A stretch of 64,000 nucleotides of DNA, from assembly GCA_964036315.1 (NCBI GenBank), contig OZ038479.1, positions 60,577,393 to 60,641,392 of the forward strand, in the 5' to 3' direction. The notes beneath the pieces were generated by a model. It made no database searches, was not told the origin of the DNA, and saw only the letters and a program-made list of their open reading frames with translations. The stretch comes from Acanthosepion esculentum (taxonomy: Eukaryota > Mollusca > Cephalopoda > Sepiida > Sepiidae). Below, piece by piece: positions 1 to 8,974 of this stretch; position 1 is the first letter of the stretch; each line of letters begins with the position of its first letter. Both the position numbers and the translations under genes were made by a program.

Positions 1-375
1 TAGTAACAGGTAATTACAGTATACAACAGTTACTTTAAACAAATGTTCAAATAATAACATGGAAATAAAATAGACAAATGTAGAGAGAAAAGTTATTAAA
101 AGTTACAAACCGATAATGGTTAACTTTGGGGGTGAGATCAGGAGGATAAAACTACCGGCAATATACTCAGTGTCATGCTTTTATTCTGAGAACATTTTAT
201 AAACACAATATAATAATTTTTTTAATGACGAAATCAGTGATGACAAATGTATAAGAGTACATATTAAGAATAAGGTGAGTAAAGTTCACCATCAGAAACA
301 CAAGAAAATTGATTTCAAAGTCATGGTAAAGATTTTTTGCATGATAAAATTTCAATAATACTGTTGAAAACACAG

Positions 376-814
376 GATGTACCCTGCCGGCACTGCCACA
401 TTTTTAAAAAACAACCAGAAGAAACTGCACCTTCCGGGACCAGCGACTGTTGTAAAACCAATTCAGCATATAAAAAGGCTTCAAAAATTGACAAAAACAA
501 CAAATCAAAGTGTAGTATTTGTTCCAGCAGCAGACAGCTGACCCACGGCTCCTGCCATCAGCAGTAGTTCCAGTCATCATCATCACCATCACCACCACCA
601 TCATCATCAGCCACATTTCACCATTGGTCGCTCGCTGTTCAAGCGAGCCAGACATTCTCCAACAGGTCTCCAGCTGCAGCCAGCTGTCATTGAAATGATA
701 TGCAATAAAATGTCCTTTTCAGGACAACACTTTTTGATGACTACAAAACTATCCTTGTTCAGACAATGCTCTTCTCATGCTCTACATGAACATTCAGAGA
801 TATTTTTTGCCTAG
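376..814 (+). CDS. Candidate host-gene 3' terminal exon, poly-His, with one internal TGA
   Basis: One frame is open from 368 to 538 and, after a single TGA at 539-541, again from 542 to a TAG at 812-814. A possible splice acceptor (CACAG) ends at 375 and an ATG lies at 377-379. The first part gives about 54 residues from that ATG and ends VVFVPAADS. The second part gives about 90 residues: a serine run, 11 histidines encoded by mixed CAT/CAC codons (575-607), then the basic stretch GRSLFKRARHSP. Codons look non-repetitive and local composition is less AT-rich than the surroundings. An AATAAA follows 44 bases after the TAG. I do not recognise the protein. The TGA could be the true end, a readthrough stop (it is followed by C, a leaky context), or a disabling mutation. 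All of this is inference from open frame and context. A chance open frame or a pseudogene remains possible. Confidence 0.35.
575..607 (+). repeat. CAT/CAC trinucleotide repeat
   Basis: Eleven consecutive CAY triplets, all reading as histidine in the open frame. The mixed CAT and CAC units suggest selection on protein sequence or an old interrupted microsatellite. This is the only short tandem repeat in the unique segment. Confidence 0.85.
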
Positions 815-857
815 TTCACCATAACCTTATTTTTGTCAATGTATTTTTTTTAACAAA

Positions 858-863
858 AATAAA
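858..863 (+). terminator. Polyadenylation signal AATAAA
   Basis: A canonical AATAAA lies 44 bases after the TAG that ends the poly-His frame. A GT-rich stretch follows at about 890-911, the usual downstream arrangement of a cleavage/polyadenylation site. It supports a gene 3' end here on the plus strand, but AATAAA is common in AT-rich DNA. Confidence 0.4.
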
Positions 864-1075
864 CTTGGCAATAGATTTTTTAAACAAATCTTTGTTTTGT
901 TTGTTGTTGTCATCCATCATTCAATATTTGTTTGCAGGCCAATATACCAACTACAACATACAAATATTAAAAGACATTTGTCTTAGCTAATTCCATCTTA
1001 GTTCATTGGAAAAACAAATATTGTCAAAGAGTTATTAGTTATATAAAAATCTTGGTATATTTTGACAACACTTAC

Positions 1076-1285
1076 ATTTTCAAAGGAAAAGTTAGAAAAT
1101 GTATAAAAATATTGCATATTCTGATATTTTTCAATGGAGAAGTTAAAAAATCAATAAAAATATAGCATATTTTGCTACTTTTCAGTGGAAAAGTTAGAAA
1201 ATATATCGAAATTGGAAAACTTTAGAAAATAAATTAAAATATTGCATATTTTGATATTTTTCAATGGAACTTTAGAAAATAAAAA
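1076..1285. repeat. Degenerate 51-bp satellite (S1 family), short block
   Basis: About four diverged monomers of the S1 family, recognisable by GGAAAAGTTAGAAAA-like and ATATTGCATATTTTG-like segments. One carries the shortened TATCGAAA variant also seen in the main array. The block ends where a truncated LTR begins (about 1286), so the E1/E2 pair has S1 satellite on both sides and probably entered an existing array. Confidence 0.85.
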
Positions 1286-1497
1286 GTACTTAGAACAAAA
1301 TGTATTGAACAAGAAAGTGTACACAATATTTACATATAGTCTTTTGTATATTCCTGGGAAGACCGTTCCTGGAGAATGTATTGACTAAGTCGCAGTCTCT
1401 AGTGAATCTCTTGATTCGCCTCCCTGTCTTCCCGGTACCAACCATATTTATATAGTCAGTACTCCACTATGCAAATTAAGTGGATCCTACCACAAAA
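1286..1497 (-). repeat. Truncated 3' LTR of E1 (type B)
   Basis: Reverse-complement match to the E4 LTRs (43940-44207, 49149-49418), including TATATAAAT and GGTTGGTACCGGGAAGACAG. The outer end, about 50 bases including the TTTCAACA terminus, is missing: satellite sequence joins directly at about 1285. The inner end reads CTACCACAAAA where other copies have CTACCACAACA. Loss of the outer end means any target-site duplication of the E1/E2 composite cannot be checked. Confidence 0.88.
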
Positions 1498-1631
1498 CCC
1501 CCCTCCCAGGCCTTGGAATCCCTTTTGGATTTCAAACTGGCTTCCTATATGGGATGATGATTATGGCTATTTCTTTGTAGATCCCATTTGCATACTTCAT
1601 ATGTATATGTCAATCTGCTTAATTTTAATAT
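1498..1631 (-). other. E1 3' leader and polypurine tract
   Basis: Matches the segment between the integrase stop and the 3' LTR of E4 (49022-49148). The polypurine tract (GGGAGGGGGG on the minus strand, about 1498-1508) adjoins the LTR and primes plus-strand synthesis in this element class. The segment stops abruptly at 1631, where the inverted type-A LTR begins, a few bases short of the expected integrase C-terminus. Confidence 0.8.
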
Positions 1632-1917
1632 TGTTGTGTAGGATCCACCTAATCTGCATAGGTGACTACCAACTATATAAATAGTGGTTGGTACCGGTAG
1701 ACAGGAGGAGGAATCACGAGATCCAACTAGAGACTCTGATCGACTGCGACTAGTCAACACATTCTCCAGGAACGTCTTCCCAGAAATATACAGAAATACT
1801 ATATGTACTTATTGTGTACACTTTCTTGTTATAATACATTCTTGTTCTAAGTACATTTTGTGTTGCATTATTATTCCATGCAATAGGCGAGATTCAACAT
1901 TGAGTCAAGACTCAACA
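1632..1917 (+). repeat. Inverted type-A LTR inside E1
   Basis: A complete LTR in plus orientation, opposite to E1. It begins TGTTGTG and ends ACTCAACA, about 286 bp, very like the E2 5' LTR and the E3 LTRs. It contains TATATAAAT inside a small dyad (ACTAT-ATAA-ATAGT). It is followed by a type-A leader but by no gag or pol in its own orientation. Confidence 0.9.
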
Positions 1918-2535
1918 ATGGCGACGAAGTAGAACGAACCATACGTCAAGTTTCAACAATGGCCACGAAGTAGAACGAACCATACGCCAAGTTTCAACAA
2001 TGGCAAAGAAGTAGAACGAACCATACGGAAAGAAGAAAGAATTGATAGTGAGAGTTTTCAACAATTGGGACAAGTCATTGAAGAACCCAGGCTGAAAAAA
2101 AAACTATTAATTCAAAGTCCAACGTTAACGTAACGACGAAGGATTCTGAACTTCTGGATATGTAGAACTCGTTAAAAGACGACTAAGCATAAAGGAACGT
2201 TCACATAGAAAAATTGAAAGGTGTCGTAAACGAGTAACCGTAATTTTAAATTAAAAAATTATCTACAACGAGACACCCTCTAAAAAGAAAAATTGGCCGA
2301 CTACAAAAACATGCATGGATTAAAAGGAGCACAAATACACCGTGTCGACTTTGAAAGGTAACAAACTTTAAAAAATTATTTTTTTAAATTATTTGTTCAA
2401 CAATATAGTGACGAATTACCTCTGATAAGAAAATCAGACGTTGTCATTGGAATACGCGAACAGAAGTCGAAAAGGAAAAAAAAAGTCCGACGCTCTCTGT
2501 TCACGAAAAAAAAAAAAATACCAAAGTTGATTAGC
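1918..2535 (+). mobile_element. Type-A leader fragment, inverted relative to E1
   Basis: Continues from the LTR at 1632-1917 through three 41-bp leader repeats (1918 to about 2028) and the rest of a type-A 5' leader, as in E3 (38371-39030). It breaks off at about 2535, near GTTGATTAGCA, where the antisense of integrase codons begins. About 904 bp of LTR plus leader therefore sit inverted in the integrase C-terminus of E1. The E1 integrase frame reads through the junction into antisense leader sequence up to 2434. Confidence 0.85.
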
Positions 2536-3828
2536 ATGTCCAATGGGTCGTTTCCTAGCGGATCTTCTCGGTTCAGGAGTATTCTGCGGAGGTTCTACTT
2601 GAAAAATATCATACATTACATCAATGGGATCTTCCGCCTCATCCGGTATACTTTCTTCATGCTCTAGAACGTAACATTTTTTAAGTTGGTTCTGGTGCCT
2701 TTTATGAGTATTCTTCGGCCCTTTTATTATGTAAATCAGGTCACCGATTCTCTTGTCCACTATGCCTCGCTCCCAGAACTCAACGTTGTTTCTGTAGCAC
2801 TTGAAAAACACCTTCTCTCTGGCGGTGTATCTTTTTCTAGCTGTATACATAGTATTCATTACCCTATTTTTTCCTGACAAAAGCTTGTCAAACACTGACT
2901 TAATTTTCCTAGCGAACATTAGTTCAGCTGGTGCCATGTTTGCTTGTGTTCTCTGGTTTGGCGTGATTCTGTATACTTGTAGGAATTGCTGAAGCGCCTT
3001 TTCCGTTGGAACTCCTGAGGCTTTCTTCAGAGCGCGCTTTAACGTATCAACAAATCTTTCTGTGAGTCCATTGGATCTCGGATGATACGCCGGCGTCGTT
3101 ATGTGGTTAATTTGATATAACTCACAAAATTCCTTAAACTCTTCAGAAGTGAATTGTGTACCATTGTCACTCACAATACACTCTGGCACACCGAACCGTG
3201 CAAATAGTTCATGCAAAAAAGTTGTTGTAGTATTGGACGTAGGCTTTTTACAGCGTATTACTTCCGGCCATTTTGTAAAACTATCTACCACTATTAAGTA
3301 GTAATAATCTTCTACTGGACCAGCGAAATCAATGTGTAATCTTGTCCACGGATGATCCGTCTTTGGCCATGGTTTGTGTACTATAGGTGGTGCCTTAGCT
3401 GCTAACGCACACCCTTTACATCGATGAACCATGTTTTCGATATCCACATCCATTCCTTTCCAATATACAAAGCTTCGCATTAAGCTTTTTGTTCTATTAA
3501 TCCCCGGGTAACCCATATGAAAGTCCCGTAGGATTCTTTTCTGCAATTTTTTTGGTACTACTACTCTCTCACCATATAATAAAATTCCGTCACATATTGA
3601 ATAAATCTCCTGCACTTTTTGGTCATTTTCTACCATTTTGCTTTTAATTTCTAAAATGAAATCATCGCATTCAGCTTCTTTTTTGATTTCCTTTGATGTA
3701 ACCGGTAGCTCTCTTACAATGTTGTTTACCATGCTTTTCACCTCATAATCCGCTCTGATAATTGCAAAAAATTGATTCTTCGAATCTTTCTTCTTGACTC
3801 GGTACGAGTCTTGATAAAGTATCCGCAT
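2536..3828 (-). pseudogene. E1 integrase, C-terminally truncated
   Basis: Integrase region of E1. It has the HHCC zinc-binding module (FHMGYPGINRTKS, then C-x2-C in RCKGCALA) and the DDE core (LHIDFAGP, VSDNGTQF, SNGLTERF), with catalytic residues present. Relative to the E2 copy, GHPG is changed to GYPG, so one histidine of the HHCC finger is lost. The usual basic tail (RKRKF...PKRKRY in E2) is cut at RRSARKR and replaced by nonsense residues from the inverted leader (open frame continues to 2434). The frame upstream differs from the RNase H frame because of an indel at about 3770, so the piece is cut off from the rest of pol. Confidence 0.88.
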
Positions 3829-4797
3829 GTATTATATTTTTGGATGATAGGTGCTTTATGTGAAAATCATGAGAAGAATGGTTCCCCATCTTAACAGTCC
3901 ATTTGCCGTATAAACGGGTAACCCTTTCTTTGAACCAAAAATAGTGATCAGAGGTTTATGATCCGTTTCTAACATAAAATGTCTGCCGTAGATGTATCTA
4001 TGAAATTATGTTATGGCAAAAATGATACTCAGCACTTCTTTTTCTATCTGTGAATAAGATCGTTCTCCTGGGAGTAACGCTCTCGAAGCATGTACAATTG
4101 GTTTTCTAGAACCATCTGGCATTATGTGTTGAATACACGCTCCTACCCCGTATGAACTAGCGTCACTTGCCACTGCAATATCAAGTTTTGGATTGTAATG
4201 GGTTAAAAAGAGGTCGGACGTAAGCATTTTCTTTATTTCATCAAAGGCTTTCTGACATTCTACCGTCCATTCCCATGCCTTGTCTTTTTTCAGTAGTTCA
4301 TTCAACGGAGCTCTTAGATTGTACATTCCTTTAATGAACGCTTGATAATAGTTTGCGAGCCCCAGAAAACTCTGTAGCGTCGCCACATTAGTGGGCGTCG
4401 GCATGTCTCTAATCGCAATGGACCTTTCCGGATCTGGAAATCTGCCATTTTTGTTGATTATGTGACCTAAATACTTAATTTCCTCCAAACCAAATTCGCA
4501 CTTTGATTCTTTGACTTTAAATCCAAAATCCTGAATCTTTTTAAATACTTGATTGAGGTGCTCTCGATGTTCGTCGACGTTTGCACTCCTTACTATGATG
4601 TCATCTAAGTAGGCACACGCAAAGTCTAAATCATTCAACATGACGTCCATAGATTGTTGGAAAATGGCTGGTGCCACTTTAATACCAAAAGGAAGCCTGT
4701 TGTACTTGAATAAACCTCTATGCGTGTTTATCCCTAGTAACTTCGAACATTCCTCTTCGACGGGAATTTGGAGATAGGTATCTGATAAGTCGATTTT
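3829..4797 (-). pseudogene. E1 RT C-terminal part and RNase H
   Basis: Continues the RT frame after a stop at 4798-4800. The catalytic motif YLDDIIV and RNase H motifs (ASDASSYGVG, ETDHKPL) are readable. A second stop (AAA to TAA, 4006-4008) interrupts RNase H just after FAIT, and a 4-nt deletion near 3868 breaks the frame again. YLDD replaces the more usual Y-[VI]-DD in all copies of this family here. Not functional as it stands. Confidence 0.88.
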
Positions 4798-5720
4798 TTA
4801 AAAAATCACTCCGCCATCTAGCTTGTTAAAAATCTCCTCCGGACTCGGTAACGGGTAATGGTAGTCCTTAATTACCGAGTTCAACCCTGTCGAAAAATCA
4901 ACGCAGACTCTGATTTGGTTTGATTTCTTTTTTATGCACACAATCGGCGCAGCCCATGAATTAGATTCTACTTTCGAAATAATTCCCATTTTTTCCAACC
5001 TATCAAGTTCTTCGTTAACTTTCTCTACACTTGCGAAAGGCACGTTACGTTTCTTTTTAAAAATCGGCATAGTATTTTCCTTTAATTCAAATTTAGCTTC
5101 AAACTTGTTACATCTTCCAAGACCAGGTGTGAAGGTTTCCGGAAACTTTTTCTTTAATTCAACTTTAATGTCCTGTCTTGATTGCGTATTACTTTCTACT
5201 TTTCTGCAGAATGAGTTTAACGGTTTATCCCACAATTCGAATGTTTCAATAAAATCTGTACCCATTAAGTTTTCTCCATTTTTCAGAATGAAAACTTTTA
5301 TTTTTTTAACGATCCCGTTCAATTTCATGGGAAGTACAACCTCGCCTTCGAAGTTAATTTCCTTTCCAGTTACCGTTCGAGCGAGTTTCGTTGACTTCAT
5401 TATTGTAGGCCTTTTAAAAATTTTCCATGTTTTATAGTTCGTTATTGTTAAATCTGAACCCGAATCGAGTTGAAATTTGATATTCTTTTTAAATATTTCA
5501 GTCGTCACATATTTCCTCAAATCTCTATCTGATCTGATATTCGAATTTGTTTGTCTAATTCGGCTATTGAATTTTCTCGTTTTACAACACGATCCTTTGT
5601 GTCCATTCTTGTGGCACACGAAACATTTCTTATTTCTATATGGGCAATTTACCTCCCAGTGTCTTTCGTTACAACGTCTGCAATTATATGGTGGGACCTT
5701 TTTTCCATCCTCGTTCTTTT
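4798..5720 (-). pseudogene. E1 zinc knuckles, protease and RT N-terminal part
   Basis: Contains two CCHC knuckles (C-x2-C-x3-H-x4-C, then C-x2-C-x4-H-x4-C in CFVCHKNGHKGSCC), the aspartic protease active site QLDSGSDLT, and the N-terminal RT region through LDGGVIF. It ends at a TAA at 4798-4800, where E2 has a serine codon (TCA). The frame is separated from gag by a +2 slip in an A-run near 5790. An uninterrupted stretch runs from 5619. Confidence 0.88.
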
Positions 5721-5723
5721 TAT

Positions 5724-6653
5724 TTAATTTATTTTTAAAATACGCCGAATTTTTACTCCAATTTTTTTCTGATGGGTAATTTGACTGTTTTTTTTTATTT
5801 TTTTAATATAAGCAATGCCAGCTTCTTCGATTTTTTGAGACTCTTTCTTTAAACTTACGGCCCGTTGACACTCCTTTGCTAACTTTTGCAGGCTAAGGTT
5901 TTGTTCAGATTCGAATTTAGACAAAACTCTACGTCTTATTTCGGCACTCTTACTGGATACCAGTCCTTGAGCAAAAATTAAACACTTGAATTCTTCAACC
6001 GTAATCTCTGCCAATCTGAAATTGTCACAATGTCTAATCACTATAGATGCATATGTTAAGTAATCCTGATCGTCGGATTTAGAGACATTCATGCATAACC
6101 ATCGCTTATGCCAAAGCGACATATTTGCTCCAAACAGCTCTTTTAGCAATTTCACTGTTTCCGAGAATTCCAATTCAGTTGTTTTTCTCGGTAGAATAAA
6201 ATCTACAAATCTGCTATGTTCTGCTGTACCTAGCTTTCTTAGTAATAGACTGACTTTTCTTGAATTCGACCAGTTTTCACAGTCTGTGTAGAAAATATCT
6301 TCATATCTTTTAAAGTACGCTTCAAACGTTTTTTCTTCGTCTGGCACATAGTTGAAAGTTTTCAGCGAATTAAATATGGTGTTATTAGAATATGAAGAAT
6401 TTCCCTCATTTGCCTGATAGTTGTTTAATTTCTCCAGTGTTAACTTTTGAATTTCTAAAAGTCTTTCCTCTTGCCGTTCTTGATATGTTTGTTGTCTTTC
6501 ATCTTGCTTTTCTTGATATTTTTGCAGTGCTATCTGTTGTTCTTGATATTTTTGCTGTCTTTCATCTTGCTTTTCTTGATATTTTTGCAGTGCTATCAGT
6601 TGTTCTTGCTGGGATTTGAATAATTCAGATAAGACTTTGGATAGTTCATCCAT
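5724..6653 (-). pseudogene. E1 gag
   Basis: Gag from ATG 6653 (MDELSKVLSELFK). The N-terminus is a long Gln/Lys-rich coiled coil made of near-tandem KYQEKQDERQQ and KYQEQQIALQ units. It is longer than in E2 or E3. A capsid-like region follows (FEAYFKRYEDIF, WHKRWLCMNVSKSDDQDY, LVSSKSAEIRRRVLS). The natural frame is lost after IAYIKKIKK, where the A-run is two bases longer than in E2. The frame then ends at a stop at 5724, before the zinc knuckles. Confidence 0.87.
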
Positions 6654-7351
6654 TTTTAGCTGATAGTGTTCATGCAACAACGAATATACTTTTAATTTGT
6701 GTATCTACTGATATCATATAAGCTGACCAAAAAAAATCGAAACAACGTACGACGTTTTAATTTTATGTCTTGCTTTTACATTCACGCCCGTGATAATCAA
6801 CTTTGGTGGGTTTTTTTTTGTTTGTTTTTTTTTTTTGTGAACAGAGACCGTCGGACTTTTTTTTCGTTTTCGACTTCTGTTCGCGTATTTCAATGACAAC
6901 TTCTCATTTTATTATCAGAGGTAATTTGTCACTATATTGTTGAACAAACAAAAAAAATAATTTTTTAAAGTTCGTTACCTTTCAAAGTCGACACGGTGTA
7001 TTTGTGCTCCTTTTACTTCCATGCATGTTTTTGTAATCGATCAATTTTTTTCTTTTTAGCTGGTGTCCCGTTGTAGATATTTTTTTCAATTTAAAATCAC
7101 CGTTATTCGCTTGCGACAACTTTCAAATTTTTCTGAGTGAACGTTCCTTTATGCTTAGTCGTCCTTTAACGAGATCTACATATCCAGAAGTTCAGAATCC
7201 TTCGTCGTTACCTTAACTGTTGGACTTTGAATTAATAATTTTTTTTTCAGCCTGGGTTCTTCAATGACTTGTCCCAATTGTTGAAAACTCAATTATTAAT
7301 TCTTTTTTTTTTCCGTATGGTTCTTACTACTTCGTCGCCATTGTTGAAACT
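6654..7351 (-). other. E1 5' leader (type B)
   Basis: Untranslated leader between the LTR and gag, closest to the E4 leader (44208-44887). It has a single copy of the 41-bp unit next to the LTR (TGGCGACGAAGTAG, possible primer-binding site, at 7350 and leftward), against three or four copies in type A. Long A and T runs are present. No open frame of note. Confidence 0.8.
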
Positions 7352-7618
7352 TGACTAATGCATGGAATAATAATGTAAGACAAAATGTACTTAGAACAAA
7401 ATGTATTGAACAAGAAAGTGTACACAATAAGTACATATAGTATTTCTGTATATTTCTGGGAAGACGTTCCTGGAGAATGTGTTGACTAGTCGCAGTCGAT
7501 CCGAGTCTCTAGTTGGATCTCGTGATTCCTCCTCCTGTCTTCCGGTACCAACCACTATTTATATAGTTGGTAGTCACCTATTCAGATTAGGTGGATCCTA
7601 CCACAACACCCCCCCCCT
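7352..7618 (-). repeat. Shared, hybrid LTR between E1 and E2
   Basis: A 267-bp LTR acting as 3' LTR of E2 and 5' LTR of E1. Read on the minus strand, its first two thirds are type A (AATCTGAATAGGTGACTACC, CTTATTGTGTACAC). Its last third is type B (TTCAATACATTTTGTTC, ending AGTCAAGTTTCAACA). The switch falls within about 7409-7429. Such an LTR is expected when two elements recombine through their LTRs: the upstream element supplies U3 and the downstream element supplies U5. It contains TATATAAAT. Confidence 0.88.
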
Positions 7619-7732
7619 CCCAAGCATTGGAATCCTTTTGGATTTCAAACTGGCTTCTATATGGGATGATGATTATGGTTATTTCTTTGTAGATCCCCTT
7701 TGCATAGTTCATATGTAATCTGTTTTTTTTTT
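7619..7732 (-). other. E2 3' leader and polypurine tract
   Basis: Short non-coding stretch between the integrase stop and the 3' LTR. The polypurine tract (GGGAGGGGGGGGG read on the minus strand, about 7619-7634) directly adjoins the LTR. The absence of any frame longer than a few codons excludes env. Confidence 0.82.
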
Positions 7733-8974
7733 TTAATATCTTTTTCGTTTTGGATTCACGTCCAATGGGTCCGTGAACTTTCGTTTCCTACCGGATCTTC
7801 TCGGTTCATGAGCACTCTGCGGAGGTTCTACTTGAAAAGTATCATACATTACATCAATGGGATCTTCCTCCTCATCCGGTATACTCTCTTCATGCTCTAG
7901 CACGTAGCATTTTTTGAGTTGGTTCTGGTGCCTTTTATGAGTATTCTTCGGCCCTTTTATTATGTAAATCAGGTCACCGATTCTCTTGTCCACTATGCCT
8001 CGCTCCCAGAACTCAATGTTGTTTCTATAGCACTTGAAAAAGACCTTCTCTCCGGGGGTGTATCTTTTTCTAGCTGTATACATAGTGTTCTTTATTCTAT
8101 TTCTTCCTGGCAAAAGCTTGTCAAACACTGACTTAACTTTCCTAGCGAACATTAGTTCAGCTGGTGCCATGTTTGATGGTGTTCTCTGGTTAGGCGTGAT
8201 TCTGTATACTTGTAGGAATTGCTGAAGCGCCTTTTCCGTTGGAACTCCTGAGGCTTTCTTCAGAGCGCGCTTTAACGTATCTACAAATCTTTCTGCGAGT
8301 CCATTGGATCTCGGATGATACGGCGGCGTCGTTATGTGGTTAATTTGATATAACTCACAAAATTCCTTAAATTCGTCAGAAGTGAATTGTGTACCATTGT
8401 CACTCACAATACACTCTGGCACACCGAACCGTGCAAATAGTTCATGCAAAAAAGTTGTTGTGGTATTGGACGTAGGCTTTTTGCAGCGTAGTACTTCCGG
8501 CCATTTTGTAAAGCTATCTACCACTATTAAGTAGTAATAATCTTCTACTGGACCAGCGAAATCAATGTGTAATCTTTCCCACGGATGATCCGTCTTTGGC
8601 CATGGTTTGTGTACTATAGGTGGTGCCTTAGCTGCTAACGCACACCCTTTACATCGATGAACCATGTTTTCGATATCCACATCCATTCCTTTCCAATATA
8701 CAAAGCTTCGCATTAAGCTTTTTGTTCTATTAATCCCCGGGTGACCCATATGAAAGTCCCGTAGGATTCTTTTCTGCAACTTTTTTGGTACTACTACTCT
8801 CTCACCATATAATAAAATTCCGTCACAAATTGAATAGATCTCCTGAACTTTTTGGTCATTTGCTACCATTTTACTTTTTATTCCTAAAATGAAATCATCG
8901 CTTTCAGATTCTTTTTTGATTTCCTTTGATGTAACCGGTAGCTCTCTTACAATGTTGTTTACCATGCTTTTCAC
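7733..8974 (-). CDS. E2 integrase
   Basis: 413 codons, all integrase. The enzyme joins retrotransposon cDNA to host DNA. The N-terminal zinc module is at residues 75-111 (FHMGHPGINRTKS; H75, H78, C108, C111). The catalytic core has D138 (LHIDFAGP), D192 (VSDNGTQF) and E228 (NGLAERF), with 35 residues between the last two: a textbook DD35E. The C-terminal region ends in a basic tail (RRSGRKRKF ... PKRKRY) that looks like a bipartite nuclear localisation signal. In a working element this would be the C-terminus of the pol polyprotein. Here the frame is one base out from RNase H, with which it overlaps by 4 bases, so it would not be made as a fusion. The first methionine is not a natural start. 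Confidence 0.9.
   Translation of the reverse strand: MKSMVNNIVRELPVTSKEIKKESESDDFILGIKSKMVANDQKVQEIYSICDGILLYGERVVVPKKLQKRILRDFHMGHPGINRTKSLMRSFVYWKGMDVDIENMVHRCKGCALAAKAPPIVHKPWPKTDHPWERLHIDFAGPVEDYYYLIVVDSFTKWPEVLRCKKPTSNTTTTFLHELFARFGVPECIVSDNGTQFTSDEFKEFCELYQINHITTPPYHPRSNGLAERFVDTLKRALKKASGVPTEKALQQFLQVYRITPNQRTPSNMAPAELMFARKVKSVFDKLLPGRNRIKNTMYTARKRYTPGEKVFFKCYRNNIEFWERGIVDKRIGDLIYIIKGPKNTHKRHQNQLKKCYVLEHEESIPDEEEDPIDVMYDTFQVEPPQSAHEPRRSGRKRKFTDPLDVNPKRKRY

Larger units (their letters stand above)
1..1075. other. Unique (non-repeat) flanking DNA
   Basis: This is the only stretch of the left half with neither satellite nor retrotransposon sequence. It is AT-rich overall, with a more balanced composition at about 370-800, where a candidate 3' terminal exon lies. 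Positions 1-336 and 880-1075 show nothing I can identify. The change to satellite DNA occurs near 1076, where GGAAAAGTTAGAAAA-type monomers begin. Confidence 0.7.
1286..7618 (-). mobile_element. Ty3/gypsy LTR retrotransposon E1 (subfamily B), degenerate
   Basis: Minus-strand element. Order in its own direction: hybrid 5' LTR (7352-7618), leader, gag, protease, RT, RNase H, integrase, short 3' leader, truncated 3' LTR (1286-1497). Domain order (integrase after RNase H) and integrase type place it in Ty3/gypsy. No env frame exists. Its sequence is closest to E4 (subfamily B), for example GENLMGTDF in protease and NTPEPRRSARKR in the integrase tail. It is dead: a +2 frameshift after gag, two stops in RT/RNase H, a 4-nt deletion, an indel before integrase, and an inverted LTR-plus-leader fragment (1632-2535) that cuts off the integrase tail. 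Confidence 0.9.

Noticed and set aside
1498..1631. Possible env after integrase
   Set aside because: In all four elements fewer than about 135 bases separate the integrase stop and the LTR. No env frame, signal peptide or membrane segment is present.
2434..2535. C-terminal extension of E1 integrase (about 34 residues, rich in Phe)
   Set aside because: It is antisense reading of the inserted leader, not a real protein extension.
4934..5437. Plus-strand 167-codon frame, with counterparts at 10169-10708 and, on the minus strand, at 46092-46595
   Set aside because: These are shadows of protease/RT on the opposite strand. They are conserved only because the true frame is conserved.
8971..8974. 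Four-base overlap of the 783- and 413-codon frames as a programmed frameshift site
   Set aside because: The frames are joined in phase in E4, and the region has different small indels in E1 and E2. A mutation is simpler.
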